A stretch of 64,000 nucleotides of DNA from the NCBI GenBank assembly GCA_963803015.1, contig CAWDKV010000003.1:1019235-1083234 (forward strand), in the 5' to 3' direction. This DNA is from Berkiella sp963803015 (GTDB lineage: Bacteria; Pseudomonadota; Gammaproteobacteria; Berkiellales; Berkiellaceae). The stretch's first letter is position 1. Each line of letters opens with the position of its first letter. The notes beneath the pieces are model-generated. The model worked only from the letters and a program-made list of their open reading frames with translations, was not told the DNA's origin and made no database searches. The position numbers were made by a program, and so were the translations under genes. Below, in pieces: positions 54,494 to 62,824 of the stretch.

Positions 54494-55024
54494 GTGTTAA
54501 AAAAATTTCCTAAAAAAACACTGCTTGCAATCTTGCTCCCTTTTCTAATTTCTAACAAAGTTTTTGCAGCTTTTGCATCTAAATCTATATGGGCTTCCTT
54601 GGCTATTCCAGCTGTGGCTGGCGCCTACTCCTTTTATATTGATGATTATCAAGGTGTGAAACAGTTAGCTTACTCCGAACTGTTTGCGGGAGAAGGCTCA
54701 GCGCTATTGAAAGCGATTGTGCATCGAACGCGCCCTGATGGCACAACAGATACTTCCTTCCCGTGTGCTGAAGCTGCAATTGGTTTTGCTGCAGCAAGTT
54801 ATGTTCAACACCGCTATGGGATCCTGGCAAGTGTTCCTTTTTACGTTGCAGGCTCGGCTATCTCTCTAGAGCGTATTAATGTCAGAAGGCAATTTTGGAG
54901 CGATGTCATATTTGGCGCTGCTTTAGGTTATGCCTCCGCTGCTTTTTTCACTACACCCAATTTCTCTATCTCGCCAGAGTGCGGGACTAAGTATTGCGGT
55001 ATACGATTTAACTGGCGTATTTAG
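54494..55024 (+). CDS. PAP2-like protein with substituted catalytic residues
   Basis: A roughly 176-residue protein with an N-terminal signal-like segment (KKTLLAILLPFLISNKVFA). The PAP2 layout follows: KAIVHRTRPDG (matching KX6RP), FPCAEAA at the PSGH position, and ERINVRRQFWSDVIFG at the SRX5HX3D position. Both catalytic His positions are changed (H to E, and H to Q), so it is probably not an active lipid phosphatase. GTG 54494 is preferred to TTG 54470 because GGAAGG lies 10 bases before it. Membrane location is likely. Confidence 0.65.
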   Translation: MLKKFPKKTLLAILLPFLISNKVFAAFASKSIWASLAIPAVAGAYSFYIDDYQGVKQLAYSELFAGEGSALLKAIVHRTRPDGTTDTSFPCAEAAIGFAAASYVQHRYGILASVPFYVAGSAISLERINVRRQFWSDVIFGAALGYASAAFFTTPNFSISPECGTKYCGIRFNWRI

Positions 55025-55108
55025 AGCTAGCGATCAATCAATCACTTTCCTTGTTGTGTCGGCAATAGTAGTTAATTGTAAAACTATTTTTATTACTTCT
55101 ATAGAAAT

Positions 55109-55149
55109 TGGCACTTTGCCTCTCCCAAATTGGGAGAGGGGAAGTGCCA
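55109..55149. repeat. Imperfect inverted repeat related to the 10955-11031 palindrome
   Basis: Arms of 18 bases (55110-55127 and 55131-55148) pair with one 2-base mismatch around an AAT centre. They share GGGAAGTGCCAC (55139-55150) with the large palindrome at 10955-11031. It lies 85 bases after the PAP2-like gene, a position compatible with termination. This suggests a small family of dispersed palindromes. Confidence 0.75.
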
Positions 55150-55434
55150 CTCTGGTCATGAGAAAATTGTTCAATTTTTGAGCACATTCAAATTCCCTAA
55201 AAAAATCCAGCTCGCCTCACTTATACACAGGCCTTACACAGAAGTTGTCCCCAAAAACTGTTAACAAATATACTCTTCCCATTTTGCTTTTACCCTTAAG
55301 GGCACGCGTAGGCGTTGTTGTCTGCGCGTTCTCACAACAGTCATGTACTAGTTGTACACTCCTGTTGCTCGAATGCTTGACGCCTAGCCTAAAAAAAACT
55401 GGTTCGAGTATACTCTTCCTAGTTTTTAGATTAA
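55150..55434. repeat. Repeat-rich intergenic stretch
   Basis: No gene. It carries TAGGCGT (55309-55315) and its inverse ACGCCTA (55380-55386) enclosing about 64 bases. It also holds the second copy of AAACTGGTTCGAGTAT (55396-55411; first copy at 38652) and two TATACTCTTCC motifs (55269 and 55409). A third TATACTCTTCC lies at 57029. It is probably the remnant of one or more dispersed elements. Confidence 0.55.
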
Positions 55435-56055
55435 CTACGATTTTGGCTTAGGTGATGAACGATTAGCCGCGAGTAATCTTTGAGCTATCTCACGTTGCTC
55501 TGGCGTAAACTCTTGGAGTCGCAAAGGCATCATGTCTTGAGGGGAGCCTTGCAGGCAGTCAGAGGTCAGTCTATCCAAAATTAACTTCCCTTCCAGATGA
55601 TCAATTTCATGCTGTAGAACGCGAGCAGTGAACCCTGAAGCTTCTTCTTGGATAGGCGTGCCGTCAATAAGTTGGGCTTTGTAACTAATTTTATTGTAGC
55701 GCGGCACCTTGCCATAAGTCTTGGCGACAGAAAAACAGCCCTCCCAATCTTGCACTAAAGTCGCATCTGGGGAAGGTTTGTAACTAGGATTAATAAGAAC
55801 TGTCATCGATACAATTTCTTTAGCATCTCGGCGAAGTGCTTTAGCCTCTTCTGAAATGACATAAATAATAATTTTTTGGGAGTAACCTACCTGAGGCGCT
55901 GCTAAACCCACACCTTTTTTTTGTGTAAGCAGTTCTTTCATTTGCGAAATAAGTGTGAGATTTTCTTTTGATAAGGGAAAGCTGACAGTACTGGCAGGTT
56001 GGGTTAAAGTTTGATTAGAGTCAGATTGCTCTATAGTAATAATATCTAAAGGCAT
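55435..56055 (-). CDS. def: Peptide deformylase
   Basis: A 206-residue enzyme with all three PDF motifs: GVGLAAPQ (48-55), EGCFS with zinc ligand Cys107, and QHEIDHLEG with His149, Glu150 and His153. It removes the formyl group from new proteins. The usual def-fmt neighbour is missing, so this may be an additional def copy. It has a non-standard N-terminus (TIEQSDSNQTLTQPA) and a Ser/Pro/Lys tail. Confidence 0.92.
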   Translation of the reverse strand: MPLDIITIEQSDSNQTLTQPASTVSFPLSKENLTLISQMKELLTQKKGVGLAAPQVGYSQKIIIYVISEEAKALRRDAKEIVSMTVLINPSYKPSPDATLVQDWEGCFSVAKTYGKVPRYNKISYKAQLIDGTPIQEEASGFTARVLQHEIDHLEGKLILDRLTSDCLQGSPQDMMPLRLQEFTPEQREIAQRLLAANRSSPKPKS

Positions 56056-56097
56056 ATCCTATTTCCCTAAAGGGATGAAAGGGGGGTATTTTATAGT

Positions 56098-57015
56098 ATG
56101 TCGGTTTTAATCTACAGTCATGAAGATTGCATGCGGCATGAGATGAGGGAGGGACATCCTGAAGCCCCTCTTAGAATTTCACTTATCAAAAAAGCGCTCA
56201 TGGCTGCTCCATTTGCGCAATCACTTGTTTGGAAAGAAGCGCCTTTAGTTGAAAAATCACATCTTTTAAGGGTCCATGAGGCAGATTATATTGAGAAAAT
56301 ATTTTCACTGTCACCTAAAAGGGGATATGTATCACTTGATCCAGACACGACGATGAACCCTTATACGCTCCAAGCAGCAAGAAGAGCTGCGGGCGCTGTT
56401 GTCGCTTCAGTCGATGCTGTGTTTAAGGGTGAAGCATCGCGTGCTTTTTGTATGGTGCGCCCACCTGGTCATCATGCCGAAAAAGATAAAGCGATGGGTT
56501 TTTGCTTTTTTAACAATGTGGCAGTGGGCGTTGCTCATGCGCTAGAAAAATATGGTTGTAATAGCGTCGCTATTGTTGATTTTGATCTGCATCATGGCAA
56601 TGGCACAGATGATATTTTCTTTGCTGAGCCGCGCGTTATATTTTGGTCTAGTTTTCAGCACCCTTTTTATCCTGGGGTCTCGCTTTCTCATACTCGTCCC
56701 AACTTTATCTTGAATCCATTAGCAGCAGGGTGCGGCAGTGAAGATTTCCGAAAAGCTGTCACCCATACTTTGTTGCCTTTATTAGAGCATACTAAACCTG
56801 AGTGTATTTTTTTCTCAGCAGGTTTTGATGCACATTTTAGTGATCCCTTAGGGAATTTACGTTTACAAAACCAGGATTATGCTTATATTACGGAAGAAGT
56901 AGCCAAGATTGCTCAAAAATATGCTTCTTCTCGCATAATCTCAGTTTTAGAAGGGGGATATCATTTATCGTTAGGAGAGGCGGCTGCTGCCCATGTTGGC
57001 GCTTTGATATTTTAA
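56098..57015 (+). CDS. Histone deacetylase-family (class II/AcuC-like) deacetylase
   Basis: A 305-residue arginase/deacetylase-fold enzyme. RPPGHHAEKDKAMGFCFFNN carries the catalytic His125-His126, and VDFDLHHGNGTDD gives zinc ligands Asp163 and His165. SAGFDAH gives the third ligand Asp244, and LEGGYH closes the site. All catalytic residues are present. In bacteria these enzymes remove acetyl groups from proteins, acetoin synthesis regulators or polyamines. Action on host histones cannot be excluded in an intracellular bacterium but is not indicated by the sequence. It is divergent from def. Confidence 0.9.
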   Translation: MSVLIYSHEDCMRHEMREGHPEAPLRISLIKKALMAAPFAQSLVWKEAPLVEKSHLLRVHEADYIEKIFSLSPKRGYVSLDPDTTMNPYTLQAARRAAGAVVASVDAVFKGEASRAFCMVRPPGHHAEKDKAMGFCFFNNVAVGVAHALEKYGCNSVAIVDFDLHHGNGTDDIFFAEPRVIFWSSFQHPFYPGVSLSHTRPNFILNPLAAGCGSEDFRKAVTHTLLPLLEHTKPECIFFSAGFDAHFSDPLGNLRLQNQDYAYITEEVAKIAQKYASSRIISVLEGGYHLSLGEAAAAHVGALIF

Positions 57016-57154
57016 AGACTTCTAACTCTATACTCTTCCCATTTCGAATAAATTTTGGTGGAAAATTAACAGTTGCTTTAAATCGGTGTTTTTAGCTAAA
57101 TTAGCGCAAGTGAATAGAAGTTTTTTTTACTGCACCTATTAAGGTTTCCACCCC

Positions 57155-58279
57155 ATGTTAAAAGCCCCTTCTGGTGATTCCTCTCATGGTTTTTCTTATT
57201 CTGAAATACAACAAGCTATCATTGATCGCTCATTTGATACAGAAAGATTCGTAACCGAAATTCAAGTCACACAACTCGTTGCTGTGGAAACCCAAGAACC
57301 TAATAAGGGAAGAACGCTTTTATGGTTGTTAGCCATGGCTGCTGTTCAACATCAATCAACGGCTTTTTTTTCTGTGTGGGGAAAATTCAGAAAACATATT
57401 ACCTATGATGATTTGGCGGTATGTGTTGCATCAACCTCGGGTAAAAGCCTTACAATCATCGATTTGCTTGGCTCTCTTAAAGAGGCAGGCGGGCACATAT
57501 TATATGAAATCATTACGCAAATGCCTGGATTGCCTAATGATAGAGTAATGACATCATTGCGCAGTACGGCCTCTCCAGAATTCTATGAAGAGGCCAAGGA
57601 GATTTTTGCGAAAAAAAGAGAATTATATCCCCTATTGACGCGTTTAAATCGAAAGAAAATATTAAACCTAGCTTTTCAAGAAGTAGATCTAGAAGAACTG
57701 TTTAGGAAGGGAGAAGCCGCCTTGGCGGCAGGATATATTAATGCTTTTTACGAGATCTTTAAATTATTGGAAAACACGAGCTCGAAAGAGAGGATAGCGA
57801 GCGCTCGCCAGAAATTTTCTATCAATTCTTGGTATGATGAAGTGCCGCCAGAATTTAGGGCAGAGCAGTTTTATAAGGCAGCACTCGCTTGTGGGTCCCA
57901 TGTGGAAGAGCGAGAACGAAATTTGTTAGCTGCATTATGCTTTGCTTTAAACGTAACAGGAGAAAAAAAAGTCACACTTATTGCTGCAATAGGATATTAC
58001 TACGTTACAGGAAAAAATGATTATAATTCCGAAACGCACTATTTATCACTAGATTTTCTTGGTGCAGGCGCTGAGTTTATAGGGCTGTCTCAACGTTTGA
58101 AAATATTGAAAAGTCAGTATGTGTCTGGTCAACAAGAGAGCTCTCCTGCTATTGATGCGCTAGCGGAAGGGATCCATACTCGATTAACCTTTTCTGGGGC
58201 TTCTAGTCAAATGCCAGCTTCTAGAGCATACAAGCAAGAGAGTACTTCTCTTGCTCCTCCTTCAAAACGGCAACCTTAA
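57155..58279 (+). CDS. Unknown 374-residue helical protein (effector candidate)
   Basis: Not recognised. It is a soluble, largely helical protein (EEAKEIFAKKRELYPLL; FRKGEAALAAGYINAF) without signal peptide. The C-terminus is Ser/Pro/Lys-rich (LAPPSKRQP). Start ATG 57155 has AAGG about 10 bases upstream. It is convergent with a bacteriocin-leader gene, overlapping by 4 bases. Its plan resembles the 513-residue protein at 9401, but I could not align the two convincingly. Confidence 0.65.
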   Translation: MLKAPSGDSSHGFSYSEIQQAIIDRSFDTERFVTEIQVTQLVAVETQEPNKGRTLLWLLAMAAVQHQSTAFFSVWGKFRKHITYDDLAVCVASTSGKSLTIIDLLGSLKEAGGHILYEIITQMPGLPNDRVMTSLRSTASPEFYEEAKEIFAKKRELYPLLTRLNRKKILNLAFQEVDLEELFRKGEAALAAGYINAFYEIFKLLENTSSKERIASARQKFSINSWYDEVPPEFRAEQFYKAALACGSHVEERERNLLAALCFALNVTGEKKVTLIAAIGYYYVTGKNDYNSETHYLSLDFLGAGAEFIGLSQRLKILKSQYVSGQQESSPAIDALAEGIHTRLTFSGASSQMPASRAYKQESTSLAPPSKRQP

Positions 58280-58590
58280 CTTGGTTTGGTGACAATGCCA
58301 GTCCAGTAAAGAGACATTCCAACAGCTAAGCCAACACACCCGCCGAATCCCATTCCGGCAAAAATGGCGGTAGGTAAAGTAAGAACAGGGATAGAGGCGG
58401 TTGAGGCTGCAAAAGCCAGTGCTTTAGCCGAGGTATCTGCAACTTGTAAGTACCAAAAAGCGCCACTCATGGCCCCCATGGCTGAACTAAATAAAGCTGA
58501 AAAGATCATACTGACCATGATGGAATCGTTGAGGTTTTTTTCATAACCTCCAGCAACAGAATCAATTTCAAATAGTGTGAGTTCTCGCAT
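58276..58590 (-). CDS. Bacteriocin-type leader peptide with Gly/Ala-rich membrane core
   Basis: About 104 residues starting MRELTLFEIDSVAGG, an almost ideal double-glycine leader of class II bacteriocins/microcins. The remainder (YEKNLNDSIMVSMIFSALFSSAMGAMSGAF...) has two Gly/Ala-rich hydrophobic segments and a GMGFGGCVGLAVGM motif. The ribosome binding site is poor. No immunity, exporter or peptidase gene is adjacent. It has the same design as the gene at 53127-53369. Confidence 0.6.
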   Translation of the reverse strand: MRELTLFEIDSVAGGYEKNLNDSIMVSMIFSALFSSAMGAMSGAFWYLQVADTSAKALAFAASTASIPVLTLPTAIFAGMGFGGCVGLAVGMSLYWTGIVTKPS

Positions 58591-58687
58591 AAGCAATCAA
58601 TGTTTTTTGGCAAGGGGAATTTTAAGTTATTGGAATCTAAACTAAATTAAAGAAAATTACAAGAAAAAAATATAAACCAGCTGACAT

Positions 58688-59674
58688 TCAAAATACTGTG
58701 GGGGGTCGGTAGCTTGTGAGATATTGCCCTAAAGCATCCATCACATCTGATGCGACATTCACTTGGAAAGCCGCTGTAATTTCTTTAACACACGTAGGGC
58801 TGGTGACATTTATTTCGGTGACATAATCCCCAATGACATCCACGCCAACAAAGAATAATCCTTTTTTGAGTAAGGTTGGGCCAATTCTTTCACAGAGCCA
58901 CCTATCTCGCGGGGAGAGAGAATAGCCCACACCGGTGGCGCCCGCTGCAAGATTGCCGCGGATATCTCCCTTTTTTGGAATGCGAGCAAGCGCATAGGGG
59001 TAAGGTTTGCCGGCAATTATTAATATTCTTTTATCGCCTTGCATGATTTCGGGCAAAAACCGCTGAGCCATGATTAAAACTTGCCCTTTGTGCGTTAAAA
59101 GCTCTATCGTCGCATGGATATTGGGATCATTTTCTTGCAGTAGGAAAATGCCTTGGCCACCCATATTGTGGAGGGGTTTTACAATAATTTTTTTCTGCTC
59201 TGCTAAAAAAGATTGCAAGAGATCAAGACGGGCTGTGACAAGACTCGGTGGACAGCATTCTGGAAACCAAGTTGTAAAGAGTTTTTCATTGGCATCACGT
59301 AAGCTTTGTGGGTTATTAAGGATAAGGCAACCTGCTTTTTGCGCAATATCTAATAAATAGGTTGTGTGTAAAAAGTTTAAGTCAAAAGGTGGATCTTTTC
59401 GCATAAAAACAAAATCAAAGTCGGTCAGCAGCATTTTCTTTGCCATAGGCTCAGTAAGCGTTATCCAGTCAGTTTGGGAATCACGAAGCTGCCCTTTTGA
59501 GATAAAGCCATAGGTTTGCCCTTCACTTACAAAGAGATCTTTTGGTTCGGTAATATAAATTTCCCAATCACGTTTTTGCGCTTCAAGCATTAAAGCGATA
59601 GTGGTATCCTTTTTGATATTGATTTGATCAAGGGGATCCATAATGACGCATAGTTTTTTCTTGGCATTTACCAT
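58688..59674 (-). CDS. gshB: Glutathione synthetase GshB
   Basis: A 328-residue ATP-grasp enzyme. It has IMDPLDQINIKKDTTIALMLEAQKR at the N-terminus, FMRKDPPFDLNFLHTTYLLD, NNPQSLRDANEKLF, VKPLHNMGGQGIF, RFLPEIMQGDKRILI and VTEINVTSPTCVKEI, in pieces. It joins gamma-Glu-Cys and Gly. It lies 1 base after gshA. Confidence 0.96.
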   Translation of the reverse strand: MVNAKKKLCVIMDPLDQINIKKDTTIALMLEAQKRDWEIYITEPKDLFVSEGQTYGFISKGQLRDSQTDWITLTEPMAKKMLLTDFDFVFMRKDPPFDLNFLHTTYLLDIAQKAGCLILNNPQSLRDANEKLFTTWFPECCPPSLVTARLDLLQSFLAEQKKIIVKPLHNMGGQGIFLLQENDPNIHATIELLTHKGQVLIMAQRFLPEIMQGDKRILIIAGKPYPYALARIPKKGDIRGNLAAGATGVGYSLSPRDRWLCERIGPTLLKKGLFFVGVDVIGDYVTEINVTSPTCVKEITAAFQVNVASDVMDALGQYLTSYRPPTVF

Positions 59675-59675
59675 A

Positions 59676-60881
59676 CTAGCCTAATCCTGCTTCTTTTTGC
59701 GTAGCCAGCAATGCTAATCTTGCAATAACGCTGTATATATAAAATTGAGGGTTTTCAAAACATGCTTGAAAATTTAATTTTTCAAAATGCATCCCTCTAG
59801 CATTTAAATTCTCGTCTATTTTTCGTAAAGGGTGCACGCGATAGAAAGCCCCAATCATTTGTTGACCTATAAGGTAAGTGACAGGCTCTGCTGCGCCGCT
59901 ATTTCCCCTTGTTTCACATGTTGGAATGCCTTCTTGAATGAGTACTTGTTTGACTTTTTGGCCGCCTTTACTGACGGACATATCTAAACGTTTTTTGCGA
60001 TTTAAATGATAAATTTCTTTAGAATCGTGGATGGACATTACTCCCATGCCATAAGTTCCGGTATCGGCTTTTATCATAAGAAACGGTTTTTGTTGTATAT
60101 TATATTCTTGATATTTCTTTTCGATTTCTAAAAATAAGGTTTCGGCATGATGAGCAATACAATCAAGGCCTGATCTTTCCATGAAATCCACATCGGCGCA
60201 ATGTAAAGTAAGAGGATAAAGCTGCCAGGGATCTATTTGAAATAACTGAGAAAATTCTTTGGCAACTTCAGCATAGTAGTTAAAATGTTTAGTTTTGCTG
60301 CGAAAAAACCAGCCGAGGGCAAGAGGGGGTTCAACTGGTTGCTCAAGATCTTGTAATAGAGAGGGCACACCATCGGAGAGATCATTATTAAGTAAGATTA
60401 AATCTGGCACAAACTCAGGTATGCTAATTTTATTATTGCATTTTTTCAAAGGATAAAGATGGAGCGTGACACCATTATGCAATTCAATATGACTAAGATG
60501 TTTGACCGCTAAAGATCCGATACGAACATTAAAACCGGCTTTTTCTAAAAGGGAGAACAAGACGGCTACATTTTCATAATAATAGACATTTCGAGTATGA
60601 CTTTCAGGTAAGAGTAAAATATTGTGACAATGGGGATATTTTTTGGAAAGCGTATCGAAAAGTGCTTTGGCACCTAAAGGATAAAAATCTTCGTGCAAAT
60701 TATTAAAACCAGCTGGATAAACATTGGTATCAACTGCAGCAATTTTAAATCCAGCATTTCTTAAATCGACAGAGCTGGTTAAAATAGGGGTGACTGCTTG
60801 CCATTTATCCGCAAACCAACTTTCTATAGAGGCCTTATTTTTTAAGATGATATTTTGAAAATCAGTAGGCCCATCACGCAT
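59676..60881 (-). CDS. gshA: Glutamate--cysteine ligase, Acidithiobacillus-type (GshA family TIGR02049)
   Basis: A 401-residue protein of the gamma/betaproteobacterial GshA type (unlike E. coli GshA). It has AAVDTNVYPAGFNNLHEDF, LLPESHTRNVYYYENV, ADTGTYGMGVM and GAAEPVTYLIGQQMIGAFYRVH, in pieces. It makes gamma-glutamylcysteine and forms an operon with gshB and probably the NYN gene. Confidence 0.93.
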   Translation of the reverse strand: MRDGPTDFQNIILKNKASIESWFADKWQAVTPILTSSVDLRNAGFKIAAVDTNVYPAGFNNLHEDFYPLGAKALFDTLSKKYPHCHNILLLPESHTRNVYYYENVAVLFSLLEKAGFNVRIGSLAVKHLSHIELHNGVTLHLYPLKKCNNKISIPEFVPDLILLNNDLSDGVPSLLQDLEQPVEPPLALGWFFRSKTKHFNYYAEVAKEFSQLFQIDPWQLYPLTLHCADVDFMERSGLDCIAHHAETLFLEIEKKYQEYNIQQKPFLMIKADTGTYGMGVMSIHDSKEIYHLNRKKRLDMSVSKGGQKVKQVLIQEGIPTCETRGNSGAAEPVTYLIGQQMIGAFYRVHPLRKIDENLNARGMHFEKLNFQACFENPQFYIYSVIARLALLATQKEAGLG

Positions 60882-60884
60882 GCA

Positions 60885-61412
60885 TTATTGTTTCCCTTTA
60901 TAGTCCTTGAAGCGCGCAGCATGAGGCTTTTTGGGTTTAGGTAAGGTAAACCAATCTTCTTCTTTTATAGGGTGAAAATAATCTGCTTGTTCGATTAAGA
61001 GTGCAGAAGTGGTTTTCTCTACAGCTGCAATTTCTACCCGTACGCCTTCAAACTTTAAATGTCTAACGAGTTCAATATAATCGGAATCGCCAGACATAAT
61101 GATTATAGTATCTACCTTGCTTGCAAGTTGTGTTGCTTTAATTGAAAGGGGAATATCAGCGCTTTTGTGGCAAGGTTGGACGGAGCCATGGAATTGAGAA
61201 TGTAAACGCTCAGCGAGCTTAGAAGAGATTTTTTTGCCTTCACGAAAATAGATAAGACGGTTCAGTGCACGGTTATCCACTAATTTGGGAATGAGTCTAT
61301 CAAAATTTAACATGGTTCCTTCACTGCCAGTTTGCTCATGAAGACTTATTTCGATGTTATTGCCATCCACAAGTATTGCAACTGACTGACTCATGACGAT
61401 ATTTGGATTCAT
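60885..61412 (-). CDS. NYN-domain protein (LabA/DUF88-like, PIN-fold nuclease family)
   Basis: A 175-residue protein with acidic-site motifs VAILVDGNNIEIS (about 11-23), ADIPLSIKATQLA, and IIMSGDSDYIELV. These are the pattern of NYN/PIN-like ribonucleases with Asp residues placed for metal binding. Substrate unknown. It lies 3 bases upstream of gshA on the same strand. The start may be ATG 61412 or the second ATG six codons on; an AAGGAG site lies 14 bases before the first. Confidence 0.85.
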   Translation of the reverse strand: MNPNIVMSQSVAILVDGNNIEISLHEQTGSEGTMLNFDRLIPKLVDNRALNRLIYFREGKKISSKLAERLHSQFHGSVQPCHKSADIPLSIKATQLASKVDTIIIMSGDSDYIELVRHLKFEGVRVEIAAVEKTTSALLIEQADYFHPIKEEDWFTLPKPKKPHAARFKDYKGKQ

Positions 61413-61561
61413 GACGCGTATAAAACTCCTTTTATGTAATAAAGCGATAGTTTACGGAGATTTGAAAAAAGATGATATGTTTAAAAACAGGGAGTTGACT
61501 GTGGGTGAGTTAATGCTCACAATGCATTCCTTTGTTAGCTAAGAAATCTAGGGGAATCCAA

Positions 61562-62128
61562 ATGAGAGATGGAACAGCAACCCGCAAAAAATTAGAGCGT
61601 TGTGCGCTCACCTTATTTGTCAAAAAAGGGTTTACTGAAACAACAATTAGAGATATTGCTGACAAAGCAGGGGTTGCAGAAGGGACGCTTTATCGACATT
61701 ACCCCAGTAAAGATGAATTAGCGCAACATTTGTTTTTTGAAAACTATGAAGAAATTGCTAATCAATTTCAAGAGTTGTCAAAAAATTATGATAAATTTGA
61801 TGCCAAAATGAAAAGAATGGTTCACTTTTTTTGTGAACAATATGATAAAGATCCTATTTTATTTAACTATTTATTAATTACGCAACATCATCAACTGAAG
61901 AAATTAAGCGAAAAACAGGTAAATGCGCATAAACTTCTATTAGAAGTGTTTAATGATGCCATTGCAAAAAAACAAGTTTCTGGTTTAACTGCTGATTTTT
62001 CTGCTTCATTGGTATTAGGGATTATTCTGCAAGCTGCTATTAGTAGAGTCTATGGCCGTATTAAACGCGCCATGTTAGAAGATGCAGATGCTTTATCAGC
62101 TGCCATTTTAAGAGCTTTAGACGTATAG
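61562..62128 (+). CDS. TetR/AcrR-family transcriptional regulator
   Basis: About 188 residues with the TetR helix-turn-helix: LFVKKGFTETTIRDIADKAGVAEGTLYRHYPSKDEL, in pieces, residues about 18-53. A C-terminal ligand/dimer domain follows. Start ATG 61562 is set by AGGGGA upstream; the longer frame from 61532 is less likely. Its targets are unknown; it is divergent from the NYN-gshA-gshB operon, which it could regulate (inference). Confidence 0.9.
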   Translation: MRDGTATRKKLERCALTLFVKKGFTETTIRDIADKAGVAEGTLYRHYPSKDELAQHLFFENYEEIANQFQELSKNYDKFDAKMKRMVHFFCEQYDKDPILFNYLLITQHHQLKKLSEKQVNAHKLLLEVFNDAIAKKQVSGLTADFSASLVLGIILQAAISRVYGRIKRAMLEDADALSAAILRALDV

Positions 62129-62146
62129 TCTTCACTGAAAAAATGA

Positions 62147-62178
62147 CAAAGCAAACCATTTTTTTGTAGTTTGCTTTG
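62147..62178. terminator. Hairpin between convergent genes
   Basis: CAAAGCAAAC (62147-62156) and GTTTGCTTTG (62169-62178) form a perfect 10-bp stem with a 12-nt loop of mainly T. It lies between the TetR gene and the convergent basic-protein gene. It may serve as a bidirectional terminator, although no long T-run follows. Confidence 0.55.
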
Positions 62179-62190
62179 CTTTAGTTATAT

Positions 62191-62583
62191 TTAGTTTTTA
62201 CCCGTTCTAGTAAAACTGTGCCGATGTCGCATCGATTCTTTTACATGAGGAGAGGGCTTGGAATGATCTCTTGCTGGATGCTGTGGTCTTGGCTTTTTAT
62301 TTTGATGAACAAGCGTAACCGATGCATCTGGGTGTTGTTCTGAATGATGAGAAGAGAGCGCATTTTTGAAACTCTTTGTCAAAGAGAAAATGGCATCTAA
62401 CACAGTCTTTTGCAATGATTGCAAACCTGAAACAGTTTCCGGACTCAACGATCGAGGCTTTTGCAGAGTCTTACTTAAATCATTTGCCAATTTCTCGGCA
62501 TGATGGCAAAAACTGTCTGCTAAATCTTTATTCTCTTTTAGAAATTTTGTCACTTTTACAATTCTTTTTCGAAGAGAATTCAT
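62191..62583 (-). CDS. Small basic His-rich protein of unknown function
   Basis: Not recognised. About 130 residues: a helical N-terminal half (FLKENKDLADSFCHHAEKLAND) and a disordered, His/Pro/Lys/Arg-rich tail (NKKPRPQHPARDHSKPSPH). ATG 62583 is used; a TTG at 62595 is also open. No good ribosome binding site is visible, so the start is uncertain. Confidence 0.5.
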   Translation of the reverse strand: MNSLRKRIVKVTKFLKENKDLADSFCHHAEKLANDLSKTLQKPRSLSPETVSGLQSLQKTVLDAIFSLTKSFKNALSSHHSEQHPDASVTLVHQNKKPRPQHPARDHSKPSPHVKESMRHRHSFTRTGKN

Positions 62584-62824
62584 CAATTTAACCAAATTTT
62601 TACTTGGTATTTTCCCTTTGGATTTTTTTTTAAGATTATATTTTTCTTCTGCTTTTGCTTAATTCGTTTCCGCCTTTTCTAACCATTCTGAAAATACGAT
62701 TAAGTAATCAAATACCTAATCTTGTATAGTAGTCATTTTTTTCTCCTAACCAGTTAAAATCAACTATTCTTGGTATGAAGACCCATAAAAAACAAAATTA
62801 GTTCAGTTTAAAATGAGAGGGAGA

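Noticed and set aside
9401..58279. Homology between the unknown proteins at 9401 and 57155
   Set aside because: Similar overall plan and a few matching helices, but no alignment good enough to claim a family.
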